A DNA stretch of 64,000 bases from Bradyrhizobium cosmicum (GCF_007290395.2 NZ_CP041656.2:310001-374000), one strand, 5' to 3'; shown: positions 34,843 through 44,125, counted from the stretch's first letter. The notes: generated by a model from the letters alone, not told the origin. Made by a program: numbers and translations.

Positions 34843-35955
34843 ATGGCGACCCACAAACTGCTGCTGCTCCCCGGCGACGGTATCGGCCCCGAGGTGATGG
34901 GCGAGGTGAAGCGGCTGATCGACTGGCTCAATTCGGCCGGAATCGCCAAGTTCGAGACCGACACCGGCCTCGTCGGCGGCTCCGCCTATGACGCCCACAA
35001 GGTGTCGATCTCGGAAGGCGACATGGCCAAGGCGCTTGCCGCCGACGCCATCATCTTCGGCGCGGTCGGCGGTCCCAAGTGGGACGCGGTGCCCTACGAG
35101 GTGCGCCCGGAAGCCGGCCTGTTGCGCCTGCGCAAGGATCTCGCTCTGTTCGCCAACCTCCGTCCGGCCGTGTGCTACCCGGCGCTCGCCGATGCCTCGA
35201 GCCTGAAGCGCGAGGCGGTCGAGGGCCTCGACATCATGATCGTGCGCGAGCTCACCGGCGGCGTCTATTTCGGCGAGCCCAAGACCATCACCGATCTCGG
35301 CAACGGCCAGAAGCGCGCCATCGATACCCAGGTCTACGACACCTATGAGATCGAGCGCATCGGCCGTGTCGCCTTCGAGCTTGCCAGGAAGCGCAAGAAC
35401 AAGGTGACGTCGATGGAGAAGCGCAACGTCATGAAGTCGGGCGTGCTCTGGAACGAGGTCATGACGGCGGTTCACAAGCGCGAATACCCCGACGTCACGC
35501 TCGAGCACCAGCTCGCCGATTCCGGCGGCATGATGCTGGTGAAGGCGCCGAAGCAGTTCGACGTCATCGTCACCGACAATCTGTTCGGCGACATGCTGTC
35601 CGACATCGCGGCGATGCTGACCGGATCGCTCGGCATGCTGCCCTCGGCCTCGCTCGGCGAGGTCGACGTCAAGAGCAAGAAGCGCAAGGCGCTGTACGAG
35701 CCGGTGCACGGTTCGGCGCCCGACATCGCCGGCAAGGGCCTCGCCAATCCGATTGCGATGATCTCGTCCTTCGGCATGGCGCTGCGCTACTCCTTCGACA
35801 TGGGCGCGCTCGCCGACAAGGTCGATGCCGCGATCGCCGCGGTGCTCGCCAGCGGCCTTCGTACCGCCGACATCAAGTCGGAAGGCACCACGGCCGCCTC
35901 GACCACGCAGATGGGCGAAGCGATCCTGAAGGAATTGCAGAAGCTGCACGCGTAA
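34843..35955 (+). CDS. leuB: 3-isopropylmalate dehydrogenase
   Basis: 370 residues. Catalyses the NAD-dependent oxidation/decarboxylation of 3-isopropylmalate in leucine synthesis. Signature segments: GDGIGPEV at about 9-16, [14 protein letters not shown] near 192-205, [20 protein letters not shown] near 245-264 (Asp metal ligands) and [15 protein letters not shown] start at ATG 34843 ([11 protein letters not shown]) because it has an ideal AAGGAGG ribosome site, whereas upstream in-frame sequence is repeat B2. The partner genes leuD (45671) and leuC (49769) are on the other strand, so leucine genes are scattered here. Confidence 0.97.
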   Translation: MATHKLLLLPGDGIGPEVMGEVKRLIDWLNSAGIAKFETDTGLVGGSAYDAHKVSISEGDMAKALAADAIIFGAVGGPKWDAVPYEVRPEAGLLRLRKDLALFANLRPAVCYPALADASSLKREAVEGLDIMIVRELTGGVYFGEPKTITDLGNGQKRAIDTQVYDTYEIERIGRVAFELARKRKNKVTSMEKRNVMKSGVLWNEVMTAVHKREYPDVTLEHQLADSGGMMLVKAPKQFDVIVTDNLFGDMLSDIAAMLTGSLGMLPSASLGEVDVKSKKRKALYEPVHGSAPDIAGKGLANPIAMISSFGMALRYSFDMGALADKVDAAIAAVLASGLRTADIKSEGTTAASTTQMGEAILKELQKLHA

Positions 35956-35972
35956 GGCTTGCACAGCTCTCG

Positions 35973-36064
35973 TCGGGTGGGCAAGGCGAAGCGTGCCCAC
36001 CACTTCCCGGCTATTGGATAGAGATGGTGGGCACGGTGCGTTGCACCTTTGCCCACCCTGCGGC
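35973..36064. repeat. Dispersed palindromic repeat, family C copy 3
   Basis: About 92 bp, arms GTGGGCAAGGCGAAGCGTGCCCACC and the near-matching TTTGCCCACCCTGCGG, with an internal inverted repeat CGGTGCGTTGCACC. Lies between leuB and the hexapeptide acyltransferase. Confidence 0.8.
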
Positions 36065-36086
36065 ACGACCCGTAAGGAGCCACCTC

Positions 36087-36725
36087 ATGGATGCCTCGCC
36101 CCGCCCCAAGATCGCGGAAACCATCATCCATGACACGGTCCGCCAGCGCGAAGCGCAGATCGGCCGCCGCTGCGAAATCCTGAGCAACACGCGCATCGAA
36201 TATGCCGCGCTCGGCGACTACTCGTATCTCGGTGAGAACTGCGACGTCGCCGATGCGGTGATCGGAAAATTCACGGCCATCGCCAATTCGGTACGGATCG
36301 GCGCGCCGAACCATCCGATGGGCCGGCCGTCCCAGCATCGCTTCACCTATTGCCCTGAATATTATGATGCGAGCGCGACCCGTGACGGCGACTTCTTCGC
36401 GGATCGCCGTGGCGACCGGGTGATCGTCGGCAATGATGTCTGGATCGGGCACGCCGCGATCCTGCTGCCGGGCGTCACCGTCGGCGACGGCGCGGTGATT
36501 GCCGCGGGCGCGGTCGTCAGCCGCGATGTGCCGCCCTACACGATCGTCGGCGGCGTTCCCGCGCGCGCCATCCGCAAGCGCTTTGACGATGCCGTTGCCG
36601 AAAGCCTGCGCCGCATTGCCTGGTGGGATTGGCCGGACGAGCTCGTCTTCGAGCGCCTGGGCGATTTCCGCTCCGAGGCGATCGAGGACTTTTGCAGGCG
36701 CTATGATCCGGCAGCCAACGCGTAA
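36087..36725 (+). CDS. Left-handed beta-helix (hexapeptide) acyltransferase, phosphonate-metabolism type
   Basis: 212 residues. Hexapeptide repeats cover 30-180: [85 protein letters not shown]. The pattern [20 protein letters not shown] and the final [10 protein letters not shown] match a hexapeptide family frequently encoded near phosphonate (phn) genes; it probably transfers an acyl group from CoA. No phn genes lie in this window, so the physiological role is inferred from family only. ATG follows AAGGAGCC. Followed by a terminator. Confidence 0.75.
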   Translation: MDASPRPKIAETIIHDTVRQREAQIGRRCEILSNTRIEYAALGDYSYLGENCDVADAVIGKFTAIANSVRIGAPNHPMGRPSQHRFTYCPEYYDASATRDGDFFADRRGDRVIVGNDVWIGHAAILLPGVTVGDGAVIAAGAVVSRDVPPYTIVGGVPARAIRKRFDDAVAESLRRIAWWDWPDELVFERLGDFRSEAIEDFCRRYDPAANA

Positions 36726-36747
36726 GAAGGACGCATCTCGCACCAAC

Positions 36748-36778
36748 AAAAATGGCCGAGCGTGAGCCCGGCCATTTT
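36748..36778. terminator. Bidirectional intrinsic terminator
   Basis: Stem AATGGCC with GGCCATT arms and a GAGCGTGAG loop, flanked by A and T runs, between the acyltransferase (plus) and the secreted protein gene (minus). It is close to the terminator at 13119-13147 in sequence and layout. Confidence 0.8.
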
Positions 36779-36799
36779 GATTCGGAAGATCAGCCCGCT

Positions 36800-37192
36800 T
36801 CAGTACAGCGGAAAATTCTGCGGATAGCCGCCGACGTCGGACGGCGGGCTCAGCGGCTGGCGATCGATCGGGCGATTGAGGTTTTCGCGCGCGAAGGACG
36901 GATAGCCGACGGCCGGCGGGAAGGCGTAGTCGGAGAACTTGCGGTCGCCCGGATTGACCTCGGTGCCGCCATCGAGCCAGGAGCGCTTGCTCACATAGAG
37001 GCGGGTGCGGCCCTGCTGATAGACAGCGTTGGGGCCGGTCGGGCCGTAATAGTGGCGGCCGCTGTCATAGCGCTGCTTCTTGGTGTCGGCCGAGGCAGGC
37101 GTCGCGAAACCCAAAGAAGCGGTCATGGCCATCGCGGCGCCCGCCGCAAGCCAGGTCGCCAATTTGTTCGCGGCAGAGAAATTCGAGCTCAT
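36800..37192 (-). CDS. Secreted small protein, unknown function
   Basis: 130 residues from ATG 37192, which has GGGGACGTG upstream. Signal peptide 1-36 (ends ASA before DTKKQRYD), then a Tyr/Pro/Gly-rich hydrophilic mature part (YGPTGPNAVYQQGRTRLYVSK). Similar short Tyr-rich periplasmic proteins are widespread in Bradyrhizobium but have no known role. Monocistronic, convergent with the acyltransferase gene. Confidence 0.65.
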   Translation of the reverse strand: MSSNFSAANKLATWLAAGAAMAMTASLGFATPASADTKKQRYDSGRHYYGPTGPNAVYQQGRTRLYVSKRSWLDGGTEVNPGDRKFSDYAFPPAVGYPSFARENLNRPIDRQPLSPPSDVGGYPQNFPLY

Positions 37193-37348
37193 CACGTCCC
37201 CTTCAGGCGGCACGCCGCCAGTCGATATCGTCCCATACTAGCCCGGCCGGGGTCTCCGCAACTAGGTCAATTGGGTCACACCAGCTCGGAATAATCGTGC
37301 GCGCCGGCAAAAGTTGCATGAATACCAGCCACTTGAGCTTGATGCGGG

Positions 37349-38215
37349 TCAAAGCGCGCCGCGCAATTGCGCGTTGGCGGCGCCCAGCAGCCAGTCCGAC
37401 GAGCCCGCAGGCGCGCAACCGCTGCGCCTGAGCTCGGCATGGGCGAACAATTCCGCCAGCTTCGGCTCGTTGCCGGAGGCCAGCAGCGTCAGCCGGTTCA
37501 GCGTGCAGGCGATCGCCGTGCGCCGCGCAGGCAGGGTCTCGCCCTGACAGGTAAACCCGGAGATCTGGAGCGGCGGCTCCTCGCTGCGCTTGAGGTAGCC
37601 GAGGCAAGCCTGGCTCCCTTCCGCTGCACCGGTTGGCCGGAACAGGGCGACGGGCCCAAATTTGGTGTCGATCAGGCCGGCCTGCTCGAGCGGGGTGGCC
37701 GCACCCAGTCCCATCTGGACGGCCAGATCCGCCGTCGCCGGACGGGCCACGTCGAATTCGCCGCCCTCACGGTAAATCTCGAGCTCGGCAACGGGCCTGT
37801 TGGCCTCGCCCGCCCAGCGCATCACGTCCCTGCGGCCGCCTTCGGGATGTCGAAGGATGAGGTAAGAGATTGTTTTTTCAGATGAATCGGGGCGGCTGAG
37901 GGCGAAGGCGGGATGCGAACGGCCGGCGACACTCCACCCCGGCTTGTCCGCGGGGTCATCGTCGCGCAGGTTGGGCAGCTGGCCGAGCGCCGCAACCGCG
38001 AGGATGGCAAACAGCGCGAGCACCCCCACATAGGCGAACAGGCGCGCCAGCGTTCCGACGACCTCGTCGGCGAAGGCTGCGAGCGCCAGATGGATCTGGG
38101 TGGGGCTAACGGCCGTGCCGGCCTCAGGCGACTGCATCCACGTCCCCAAGGCAGGGGCCAACATTGTCTTGAGGCCGGTTCTCGCATAGAAGCGCTGCTC
38201 TTCCTGTTTAAGCAT
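37349..38215 (-). CDS. Single-pass membrane protein of unknown function
   Basis: 288 residues. Cytoplasmic N-terminus to about 60, a membrane helix near 62-80 (LFAYVGVLALFAILAVAAL), then a periplasmic region with conserved-looking cysteines in ACLGYL, FTCQGET and IACTLN (about 200, 215 and 232) that might form disulfides. No named domain recognised. It ends with a short C-terminal Cys at 270. It is divergent from asd across a 38-base spacer, so its promoter must overlap that of asd. The start ATG 38215 is tentative; the ATG at 38164 would remove 17 residues. Confidence 0.6.
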   Translation of the reverse strand: MLKQEEQRFYARTGLKTMLAPALGTWMQSPEAGTAVSPTQIHLALAAFADEVVGTLARLFAYVGVLALFAILAVAALGQLPNLRDDDPADKPGWSVAGRSHPAFALSRPDSSEKTISYLILRHPEGGRRDVMRWAGEANRPVAELEIYREGGEFDVARPATADLAVQMGLGAATPLEQAGLIDTKFGPVALFRPTGAAEGSQACLGYLKRSEEPPLQISGFTCQGETLPARRTAIACTLNRLTLLASGNEPKLAELFAHAELRRSGCAPAGSSDWLLGAANAQLRGAL

Positions 38216-38253
38216 CAGCTTCAGGAACGGGCTTTTTCATCGGAGAGTGAACG

Positions 38254-39288
38254 ATGGGTTACAAAGTCGCAGTCGTCGGCGCGACCGGCAATGTCGGACG
38301 GGAAATGCTCAACATTCTCGATGAGCGCAAATTCCCGGCGGACGAGGTCGTGGCCCTCGCGTCACGCCGCAGCATCGGCGTCGAGGTCTCCTATGGCGAC
38401 CGTACCCTGAAGGTCAAAGCGCTCGAGCATTACGACTTCTCCGACGTCGACATCTGCCTGATGTCGGCGGGCGGCACGGTGTCGAAGGAATGGTCGCCGA
38501 AGATCGGCGCCGCCGGCACGGTCGTGATCGACAATTCCTCGGCCTGGCGCATGGATCCGGACGTGCCGCTGATCGTGCCCGAAGTGAACGCGGATGCGAC
38601 GGCGGGCTTCAAGACGAAGAACATCATCGCCAACCCGAACTGCTCGACCGCGCAGCTCGTGGTCGCGCTGAAGCCGCTGCACGACAAGGCGACGATCAAG
38701 CGCGTCGTGGTCTCGACCTATCAATCGGTGTCGGGCGCCGGCAAGGATGCGATGGACGAATTGTTCTCGCAGACCAAGGCCGTCTACACCAACCAGGAGC
38801 TGGTCAACAATAAATTCCCCAAGCGCATCGCCTTCAACGTCATTCCCCAGATCGACGTCTTCATGGAGGACGGCTACACCAAGGAAGAGTGGAAGATGAT
38901 GGCGGAGACCAAGAAGATTCTTGATCCCAAGATCAAGCTCTCCGCGACCTGCGTGCGCGTTCCGGTGTTCGTCGGCCACTCCGAGGCCGTCAATATCGAG
39001 TTCGAGAACCCGATCAGCGCGGATGAAGCGCGCGACATCCTGCGCAAGGCGCCCGGCTGCCTCGTCATCGACAAGCATGAGCCCGGCGGCTATGCCACGC
39101 CGTATGAAGCCGCGGGCGAGGACGCCACCTACATCAGCCGCATCCGCGAGGACGCGACGGTCGAGAACGGCCTCGTGCTGTGGTGCGTGTCCGACAATCT
39201 GCGCAAGGGCGCCGCGCTCAACGCGATCCAGATCGCGGAAGTCCTGATCAACCGCAAGCTGATCAGCGCGAAGAAGAAGGCGGCGTAA
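38254..39288 (+). CDS. asd: Aspartate-semialdehyde dehydrogenase
   Basis: 344 residues. Reduces aspartyl phosphate to aspartate semialdehyde, feeding lysine/DAP, threonine and methionine synthesis. NADP motif GATGNVGREM at 8-17, catalytic Cys in NPNCSTAQLV near 130, substrate segment VSTYQSVSGAG near 155, and HSEAVNIEFENPI near 244. Strong GGAGAGTG ribosome site. Works with dapF (58754) in the same route to meso-diaminopimelate, which is distant in this window. Followed by palindromic repeat H. Confidence 0.97.
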   Translation: MGYKVAVVGATGNVGREMLNILDERKFPADEVVALASRRSIGVEVSYGDRTLKVKALEHYDFSDVDICLMSAGGTVSKEWSPKIGAAGTVVIDNSSAWRMDPDVPLIVPEVNADATAGFKTKNIIANPNCSTAQLVVALKPLHDKATIKRVVVSTYQSVSGAGKDAMDELFSQTKAVYTNQELVNNKFPKRIAFNVIPQIDVFMEDGYTKEEWKMMAETKKILDPKIKLSATCVRVPVFVGHSEAVNIEFENPISADEARDILRKAPGCLVIDKHEPGGYATPYEAAGEDATYISRIREDATVENGLVLWCVSDNLRKGAALNAIQIAEVLINRKLISAKKKAA

Positions 39289-39297
39289 GCACGCTAC

Positions 39298-39410
39298 CGT
39301 AAGGTGGATTAGCCGGCGGCTGCGCGAAGCGCAGTCCGCTCGGCGTAATCCACCTCTTCTGTCTCTGCGGATACGAACAGCGGCGGATTACGCTTCGCTA
39401 ATCCGCTCTA
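39298..39410. repeat. Dispersed palindromic repeat, family H
   Basis: Two consecutive inverted repeats: arms GGTGGATTA / TAATCCACC (39303-39354) and GCGGATTA / TAATCCGC (39383-39406), beginning 10 bases after asd. It probably acts at the 3' ends of both convergent genes. Confidence 0.7.
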
Positions 39411-39422
39411 CGCGTAACGAAT

Positions 39423-40067
39423 TCAGACCGCGCTGCGCACGCTCTTGAATTCCTTGCTCGCCTTGTCCAGCACGAACAGCGATCCCTCCGCGACGCCGAA
39501 ATAGGCGCCGTGGGTCTGCATCTGGCCTGAGTCCACCGCCTTCTGCACGAACGGGAAGGTCATCAGGTTTTCCAGGCTGCGGAACACCGCGGCCTTCTCG
39601 ATGCGCTCGACGAACTGCGCCATGGTTTCGCGCTCGCGCTGCTCGACCACCTCGCCCGGCTTGATGAACATCTGCATCCATTTGCCGATGAAGTCGCCCG
39701 GTGTGAGCGGCTCGATCTTGTCGACGAAGGCGCGGATGCCGCCGCACTGCGCGTGCCCGAGCACCACGATGTGCTTCACCTTCAGCACCGTCACGGCATA
39801 TTCCAGCGCGGCCGAGACGCCGTGCGCGTTGCCGTCGGGCTGATACACCGGCACCAGATTGGCGATGTTGCGAACGACGAACAATTCGCCCGGCCCGACG
39901 TCGAAGATCACTTCGGGCGAGACGCGGCTGTCGCAGCAGCCGATCACCATCACTTCCGGGAACTGCCCCTTCACCGACAGTTCGCGATAGCGGGTCTGCT
40001 CGGTCGGCAGCCGCTGGGTGGCGAAGGCCTGGTAGCCTTCCAGCAAATGCTCAGGGAATGTGATCAT
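39423..40067 (-). CDS. Beta-class carbonic anhydrase
   Basis: 214 residues. Interconverts CO2 and bicarbonate. Zinc ligands are visible: Cys and Asp in CCDSRVSPE near 43-51 and His-x2-Cys in GHAQCGGIRAF near 103-113. The C-terminus is of normal length. The enzyme is cytoplasmic; it supplies bicarbonate for carboxylases. Faces palindrome H convergent with asd, and its upstream region contains repeat I and the aldolase promoter region. Confidence 0.93.
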   Translation of the reverse strand: MITFPEHLLEGYQAFATQRLPTEQTRYRELSVKGQFPEVMVIGCCDSRVSPEVIFDVGPGELFVVRNIANLVPVYQPDGNAHGVSAALEYAVTVLKVKHIVVLGHAQCGGIRAFVDKIEPLTPGDFIGKWMQMFIKPGEVVEQRERETMAQFVERIEKAAVFRSLENLMTFPFVQKAVDSGQMQTHGAYFGVAEGSLFVLDKASKEFKSVRSAV

Positions 40068-40152
40068 GGCCTATGCCTAACCATAGACCGCAGGGGCGAA
40101 CAAGCCTTTCGAACAGGCATGCCAGATGCTATCGGCTTGGCTTGTCGTTTGA

Positions 40153-40198
40153 GCATGATCCTTTCGGAAAACCGCCGCACACTTTTCCGGAATCATGC
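40153..40198. repeat. Dispersed palindromic repeat, family I
   Basis: Inverted repeat with arms GCATGATCC..GGAAAA and TTTTCC..AATCATGC around CCGCCGCACA, a sequence pattern widely dispersed in Bradyrhizobium. It lies in the divergent gap between the carbonic anhydrase and the aldolase genes. Confidence 0.7.
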
Positions 40199-40236
40199 TT
40201 CAGAATACACCTGAGGAAACCGGAAGGAACGCTTGC

Positions 40237-41118
40237 ATGACCCGCCCGCGCCGCAGCCATCTGTTCATGCCCGGCTCCAATCCGCGCGCGCTGGAAAAAG
40301 CGCGAAATCTGGCCGCCGACGGCCTGATTCTCGACCTGGAGGATTCGGTGGCGCCCGACGCCAAGGCGGTGGCGCGCGACGGAATCGCCGCCGCGATCGC
40401 GGCCAAGGGGTTCGGCAAGCGCGAGGTCCTGATCCGGACCAACGGTCTCGATACGCAATGGTGGGCCGAGGACGTCGCGATGGCCGCCAAGGCTTCGCCG
40501 GACGGCATCCTGGTTCCAAAAGTTTCAAGCATCGAGGATCTCCAGACCATCGGCCGCGATCTCGCCGGACTCGGCGCCGCGCCGACCGTAAAAGTCTGGG
40601 CCATGATCGAGACCGCGCGCGCGGTGCTGCATGCCGAGGAGTTGGCCGCGGCGGGACGCGATCCGAACACGCGGCTGTCAGGCTTCGTGTTCGGCCCGAA
40701 CGACATCTCGCGCGAGACCCGGATCAAGATGCTGCCCGGCCGTGCGGCGATGATCCCGATGATCACCCATTGCATCCTGGCGACGCGCGCCCATGGCCTC
40801 GAAATCCTCGACGGCCCCTACAGCGACATCAACAATCCCGACGGTTTTGCCACCGAATGCGCGCAGGGCCGCGACCTCGGTTTCGACGGCAAGACGCTGA
40901 TCCACCCCTCGCAGATCGAAGCCTGCAACGTGATCTTCACGCCGCCCGAAGAGGACATCGCGCGCGCGCGAAAAATCATCGCGGCGTTCGAGCTGCCGGA
41001 AAACGTCTCGCGCGGAGCGATCCGGCTCGACGGCGCGATGGTCGAGCGTCTGCACGCCGACATGGCGAGGCGCACGATCGAAATCGCGGATGCGATTGCG
41101 GCGATGGCGAAGGGCTGA
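40237..41118 (+). CDS. HpcH/HpaI aldolase/citrate lyase-family CoA-ester lyase
   Basis: 293 residues. TIM-barrel enzyme of the CitE/Mcl family: RSHLFMPGSNPRALEKA at 5-21 (active-site Arg/Asp region), ILDLEDSVAPDAKAVAR near 33-49 and LIHPSQIEACNVIF near 228-241. Probable substrate is a malyl-CoA or citramalyl-CoA ester, cleaved to acetyl-CoA or propionyl-CoA and glyoxylate or pyruvate. The ATG follows AAGGAACG. The HAD phosphatase gene follows after two bases, indicating an operon. No citrate lyase alpha/gamma subunits nearby, so this is the stand-alone CitE-like type. Confidence 0.85.
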   Translation: MTRPRRSHLFMPGSNPRALEKARNLAADGLILDLEDSVAPDAKAVARDGIAAAIAAKGFGKREVLIRTNGLDTQWWAEDVAMAAKASPDGILVPKVSSIEDLQTIGRDLAGLGAAPTVKVWAMIETARAVLHAEELAAAGRDPNTRLSGFVFGPNDISRETRIKMLPGRAAMIPMITHCILATRAHGLEILDGPYSDINNPDGFATECAQGRDLGFDGKTLIHPSQIEACNVIFTPPEEDIARARKIIAAFELPENVSRGAIRLDGAMVERLHADMARRTIEIADAIAAMAKG

Positions 41119-41120
41119 AC

Positions 41121-41780
41121 GTGTCCCTGGCCCGTTCCGTCCTTCTGGATCTCGACGGAACGCTGGTCGATTCGAAGGCCGGAATTGTCGCGAGCTGCTC
41201 AGCCGCCTTGCGTGTGCTCGGTCATGATCCCGGCAAGGCACCAGACATAGCGATCGGGCCGCCACTCGAAGACATCTTGCGGACGTTGCTGCAGGCCTAT
41301 GGCGACGACCGGGTCGACGAAGCCGTCGTCGCCTATCGTCAGCACTACGGCGAAAGTGGTCTGTTTGGAAGCGAGACCTATCCTGGAATCGGTGACGCGC
41401 TCGAGAAGATGCGTCGTGCCGGATTGAGGATCTACCTCGCGACTTCGAAGCGCGAAGTTTTCGCGCGTCGGATTCTGGAGAACCGGGATTTGGCGATACA
41501 TTTCGACGGAATCCACGGCTCCGTGCCGGGCGGCAAGCTCGATCACAAGGCGGAGCTGCTCGCCCATATCCTGTCTGAACACGGTATCGCCGCATCGCAC
41601 AGCCTCATGGTCGGCGATCGCAGCCAAGACATCGTTGGCGCCCGCGCCGTCGGGATGCGCGGCCTCGGCGTGGTCTGGGGATATGGCAGTCGCGACGAAC
41701 TCGAAGCGGCCGGTGCGGATCAACTGGTGGAACAACCTGCGGATCTCGCGCGTACGGTTCTATCGATGTTGAACGGATAG
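41121..41780 (+). CDS. HAD-superfamily hydrolase (phosphoglycolate phosphatase-like)
   Basis: 219 residues. Motif I LLDLDGTLVDS at about 8-18, cap domain 20-85, motif II TSKRE near 105 and motif IV VGDRSQDIVGARAVGM near 164-179. Resembles Gph-type phosphatases. Start is GTG at 41121, two bases after the aldolase stop, which supports translational coupling. Its partner aldolase yields glyoxylate-like products, so phosphoglycolate or another 2-C phosphate is a possible but unproven substrate. Confidence 0.8.
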   Translation: MSLARSVLLDLDGTLVDSKAGIVASCSAALRVLGHDPGKAPDIAIGPPLEDILRTLLQAYGDDRVDEAVVAYRQHYGESGLFGSETYPGIGDALEKMRRAGLRIYLATSKREVFARRILENRDLAIHFDGIHGSVPGGKLDHKAELLAHILSEHGIAASHSLMVGDRSQDIVGARAVGMRGLGVVWGYGSRDELEAAGADQLVEQPADLARTVLSMLNG

Positions 41781-41871
41781 TCTCCGCGAGACCCGCACCA
41801 GGCAGTTTTCCCGTTGCGGTAGTGAAATGCAGTGCTACCCTTGTATCCGATTTAATCGGGGCAAGCATTTG

Positions 41872-43533
41872 ATGCGCATCTTTGGGGCCGCTGTCCTTCT
41901 CGCCACGTCACTTTGGTTCGCCCCGCCGGCGCTTGCACAGCAGGCTCGGGTTGCGCTTGTCATTGGCAATGGCGCCTATGAGAAGGTGCCCGAGTTGCCG
42001 AACCCGACGCGCGATGCAGCTGACGTTGGTCGTGCGCTGGAACGGCTCGATTTCAAAGTCACTCAGGTCAAGGACGCGACCGCGCAAGCCATGAGGAGAG
42101 CTCTTGTCGAGTTCGGCCGGTCTGCTGATGGGGCCGACCTTGCCGTCGTATTTTACGCCGGGCATGGAATGGAAGTCGGCGGAGAAAATTGGCTGATTCC
42201 AATCAGCGCCGAGCTCCGCAGCGATACCGACATCGAGAGCGAGGCCATCAGCCTGCGCTCGGTGGGTCTTCAGGCTTCGAAGGCGAAGAAGTTAGGCCTC
42301 GTGATCCTTGATGCGTGCCGCAATAACCCTTTTGCCGCGAAAATGAAGCGCTCGTTGAGCACCCGGGCCGTAGCTCGTGGGCTCGCGGCGACGGAGCCAT
42401 CCGACAATGTTCTGATTGCGTATGCCGCCCGCGACGGCACCACGGCAAGCGATGGTGAGGGCCGGAACAGTCCTTTTACGGCATCGCTCCTTCGCCACAT
42501 TGAAACACCAGGCCTTGAGATATCATTCCTGTTTCGTCGTGTCCGCGATGACGTGATGGCGGCGACCCGGCGCGAACAGCAACCTTTTGTGTACGGCTCC
42601 TTGTCGAAGGAAGAGATTTACCTGAAAGCGCCTGTCGCCAGCGCTCAGGCGCCGGTCGTATCAATTCCGCCGCTTTCAACTTCCGCGGAAGACGAGAAGT
42701 TTTGGCTGGCCATCCAGACGTCGACGGTGACCGGTCTCTATGAGGAGTTTCTGACCAGATATCCTCGCAGCAACCATGCCGCAGAAGCCCGTCAGCGGAT
42801 CAAGGATTTCAAGGCCAAAGAAGTCGCGGCGGTATCGCCGCCGATCTCTGATGTGGGCGAGCGCCAAGGGCTTGATATGAAAGCCGCCCCTAGAAAGTCA
42901 TTCTCGCTGGAGGATAACCAAAGGGTTGGTGCCATCGCGTTAGCCCAGCAGCTTAAGTTGCCGAGCTTCACGATCTCGTCCGGCCAAGACGTCCCGCTTC
43001 AACCTGATTCCAAGTTTGTTGGCGTGTGGTCCAACAAGCGTGGGTGGTCGAATGGCAAGGGGCGCTACGCCATGCTGATCGTTACGGAGGTATCTGCTAC
43101 GGGATTGGCCAAGGGGTACTACCTCTGGGGGCCGCCGACCAAAGCATCGTGGGTGAAAGATGAAGCGGGAAACCGATCATTCTCGGAGTACATTAAGGAC
43201 AACAAATTTTCGATCAGCGGGACGCCGGTGTCCGTGAAGTTTGAGAGCAACGTTCTTGCCCTCTCTTCTTTCAAGAAAGAGAATCCGTCTGAGACGGCTA
43301 GGATAGAGCTTCGTCCGGTATGGCAGCTTGTGTCGGTGCCGGAGGACGTCGAATCCTCGACAAAACGCGAAAAGGCTTCTCAGCCTCGCGCTATCAAAAA
43401 GGGAAGCACTGCAGAGTCGCGCGCTCCGACCAGTGTGGGCGAAGCCAGCATGGAGGAGCGCTACCGTGCCTGCAAAAAGCTCGTGAAAGGATTTGCCCGG
43501 CGCGAGGCTTGCGCGCGAACCGGTGTAAACTAG
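41872..43533 (+). CDS. Secreted caspase/metacaspase-fold (peptidase C14) protein
   Basis: 553 residues. Signal peptide 1-23 (ends ALAQ), then a caspase p20-like fold: RVALVIGNGAYEKVPELPNP (26-45), VVFYAGHGMEVGG with His98, and LVILDACRNNPF with Cys149, the expected His/Cys dyad. Residues 250-340 are a helical linker; 370-480 form a separate domain (FVGVWSNKRGWSNGKGRYAMLI, YYLWGPPTKASW, FSISGTPVSVKFE) whose fold I do not recognise; the tail (485-553) is charged with two Cys. Bacterial proteins of this type process or signal in stress and defence. The gene is clearly AT-richer than its neighbours, suggesting transfer. Confidence 0.8.
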   Translation: MRIFGAAVLLATSLWFAPPALAQQARVALVIGNGAYEKVPELPNPTRDAADVGRALERLDFKVTQVKDATAQAMRRALVEFGRSADGADLAVVFYAGHGMEVGGENWLIPISAELRSDTDIESEAISLRSVGLQASKAKKLGLVILDACRNNPFAAKMKRSLSTRAVARGLAATEPSDNVLIAYAARDGTTASDGEGRNSPFTASLLRHIETPGLEISFLFRRVRDDVMAATRREQQPFVYGSLSKEEIYLKAPVASAQAPVVSIPPLSTSAEDEKFWLAIQTSTVTGLYEEFLTRYPRSNHAAEARQRIKDFKAKEVAAVSPPISDVGERQGLDMKAAPRKSFSLEDNQRVGAIALAQQLKLPSFTISSGQDVPLQPDSKFVGVWSNKRGWSNGKGRYAMLIVTEVSATGLAKGYYLWGPPTKASWVKDEAGNRSFSEYIKDNKFSISGTPVSVKFESNVLALSSFKKENPSETARIELRPVWQLVSVPEDVESSTKREKASQPRAIKKGSTAESRAPTSVGEASMEERYRACKKLVKGFARREACARTGVN

Positions 43534-43676
43534 CGTCGGTAGCACGTCCAATCGCTCGCCATTGGATCCGGACAGCCACAGTGTGGCCTGACCTCTGTGC
43601 GGTCGATTGACTCCAGCATCGCTACGTTGCCGCGATAGCCGTGATAATTCTTCGCGACGGTGCCGTTGGCGGGTCG
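43530..43676 (-). pseudogene. Decayed C-terminal copy of the DUF6455-type gene
   Basis: On the minus strand this reads ANGTVAKNYHGYRGNVAMLES, which matches DGTAAENYHGYCANASTLES of the intact gene at 44126-44545, and DNA identity is evident across about 75 bases. The frame is blocked by stop codons immediately upstream, has no start, and the cysteine after NYHGY has become Arg. Its stop codon overlaps that of the caspase gene. The following 43677-43810 shows no further feature except the leader of the small secreted gene. Confidence 0.7.
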
Positions 43677-43810
43677 CTATTATGATAACTCATTCCTCGT
43701 CTAGGCTGACCTCACTCTGTGTAAGGTGATGCACATTCATCCGCGGCGATGTCTAGAACGATCCCATTCACGCGCTGCACGGTGCAGCTCAAGAAAATGG
43801 GATAACAACC

Positions 43811-44050
43811 ATGACCTCTCGCGTGGCGCTTTTCGCCCTCGCTGCCGTCATCGGCTTCGGCTCGCTGGTCGGCTCCACCTCCAGCTCGCACGCCTACACC
43901 ACCGATTTTCGCTGGGCCAACAATTCAGGCTATGTCACCTGTGTGCGCGGCGTGAACCAGCGTGCGCAAGCGATGCGCCCCCAAATGCGCGGTGCGTACG
44001 TGGCCGATGGCACCAGCGGCTGCAACCGGATTTTCTACGGTCACAACTGA
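43811..44050 (+). CDS. Small secreted protein, unknown function
   Basis: 79 residues. Signal peptide 1-27 (ends SSHA) and a mature peptide of about 50 residues (YTTDFRWANNSGYVTCVRGV..DGTSGCNRIFYGHN) with two cysteines that could form a disulfide. I do not recognise a family. It lies between the caspase gene and a DUF6455 gene in the AT-richer patch and may belong to the same acquired segment. The ATG has AAGAAAATGGGATAACAACC upstream, a weak ribosome site. Confidence 0.55.
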   Translation: MTSRVALFALAAVIGFGSLVGSTSSSHAYTTDFRWANNSGYVTCVRGVNQRAQAMRPQMRGAYVADGTSGCNRIFYGHN

Positions 44051-44125
44051 GCTCCAGTTTTCGCTCGCCAATTCAGAGCCTTGGTGGCCAGCGATTCAAT
44101 CAAACTGCGCCGGCGTTGCCGCCGC

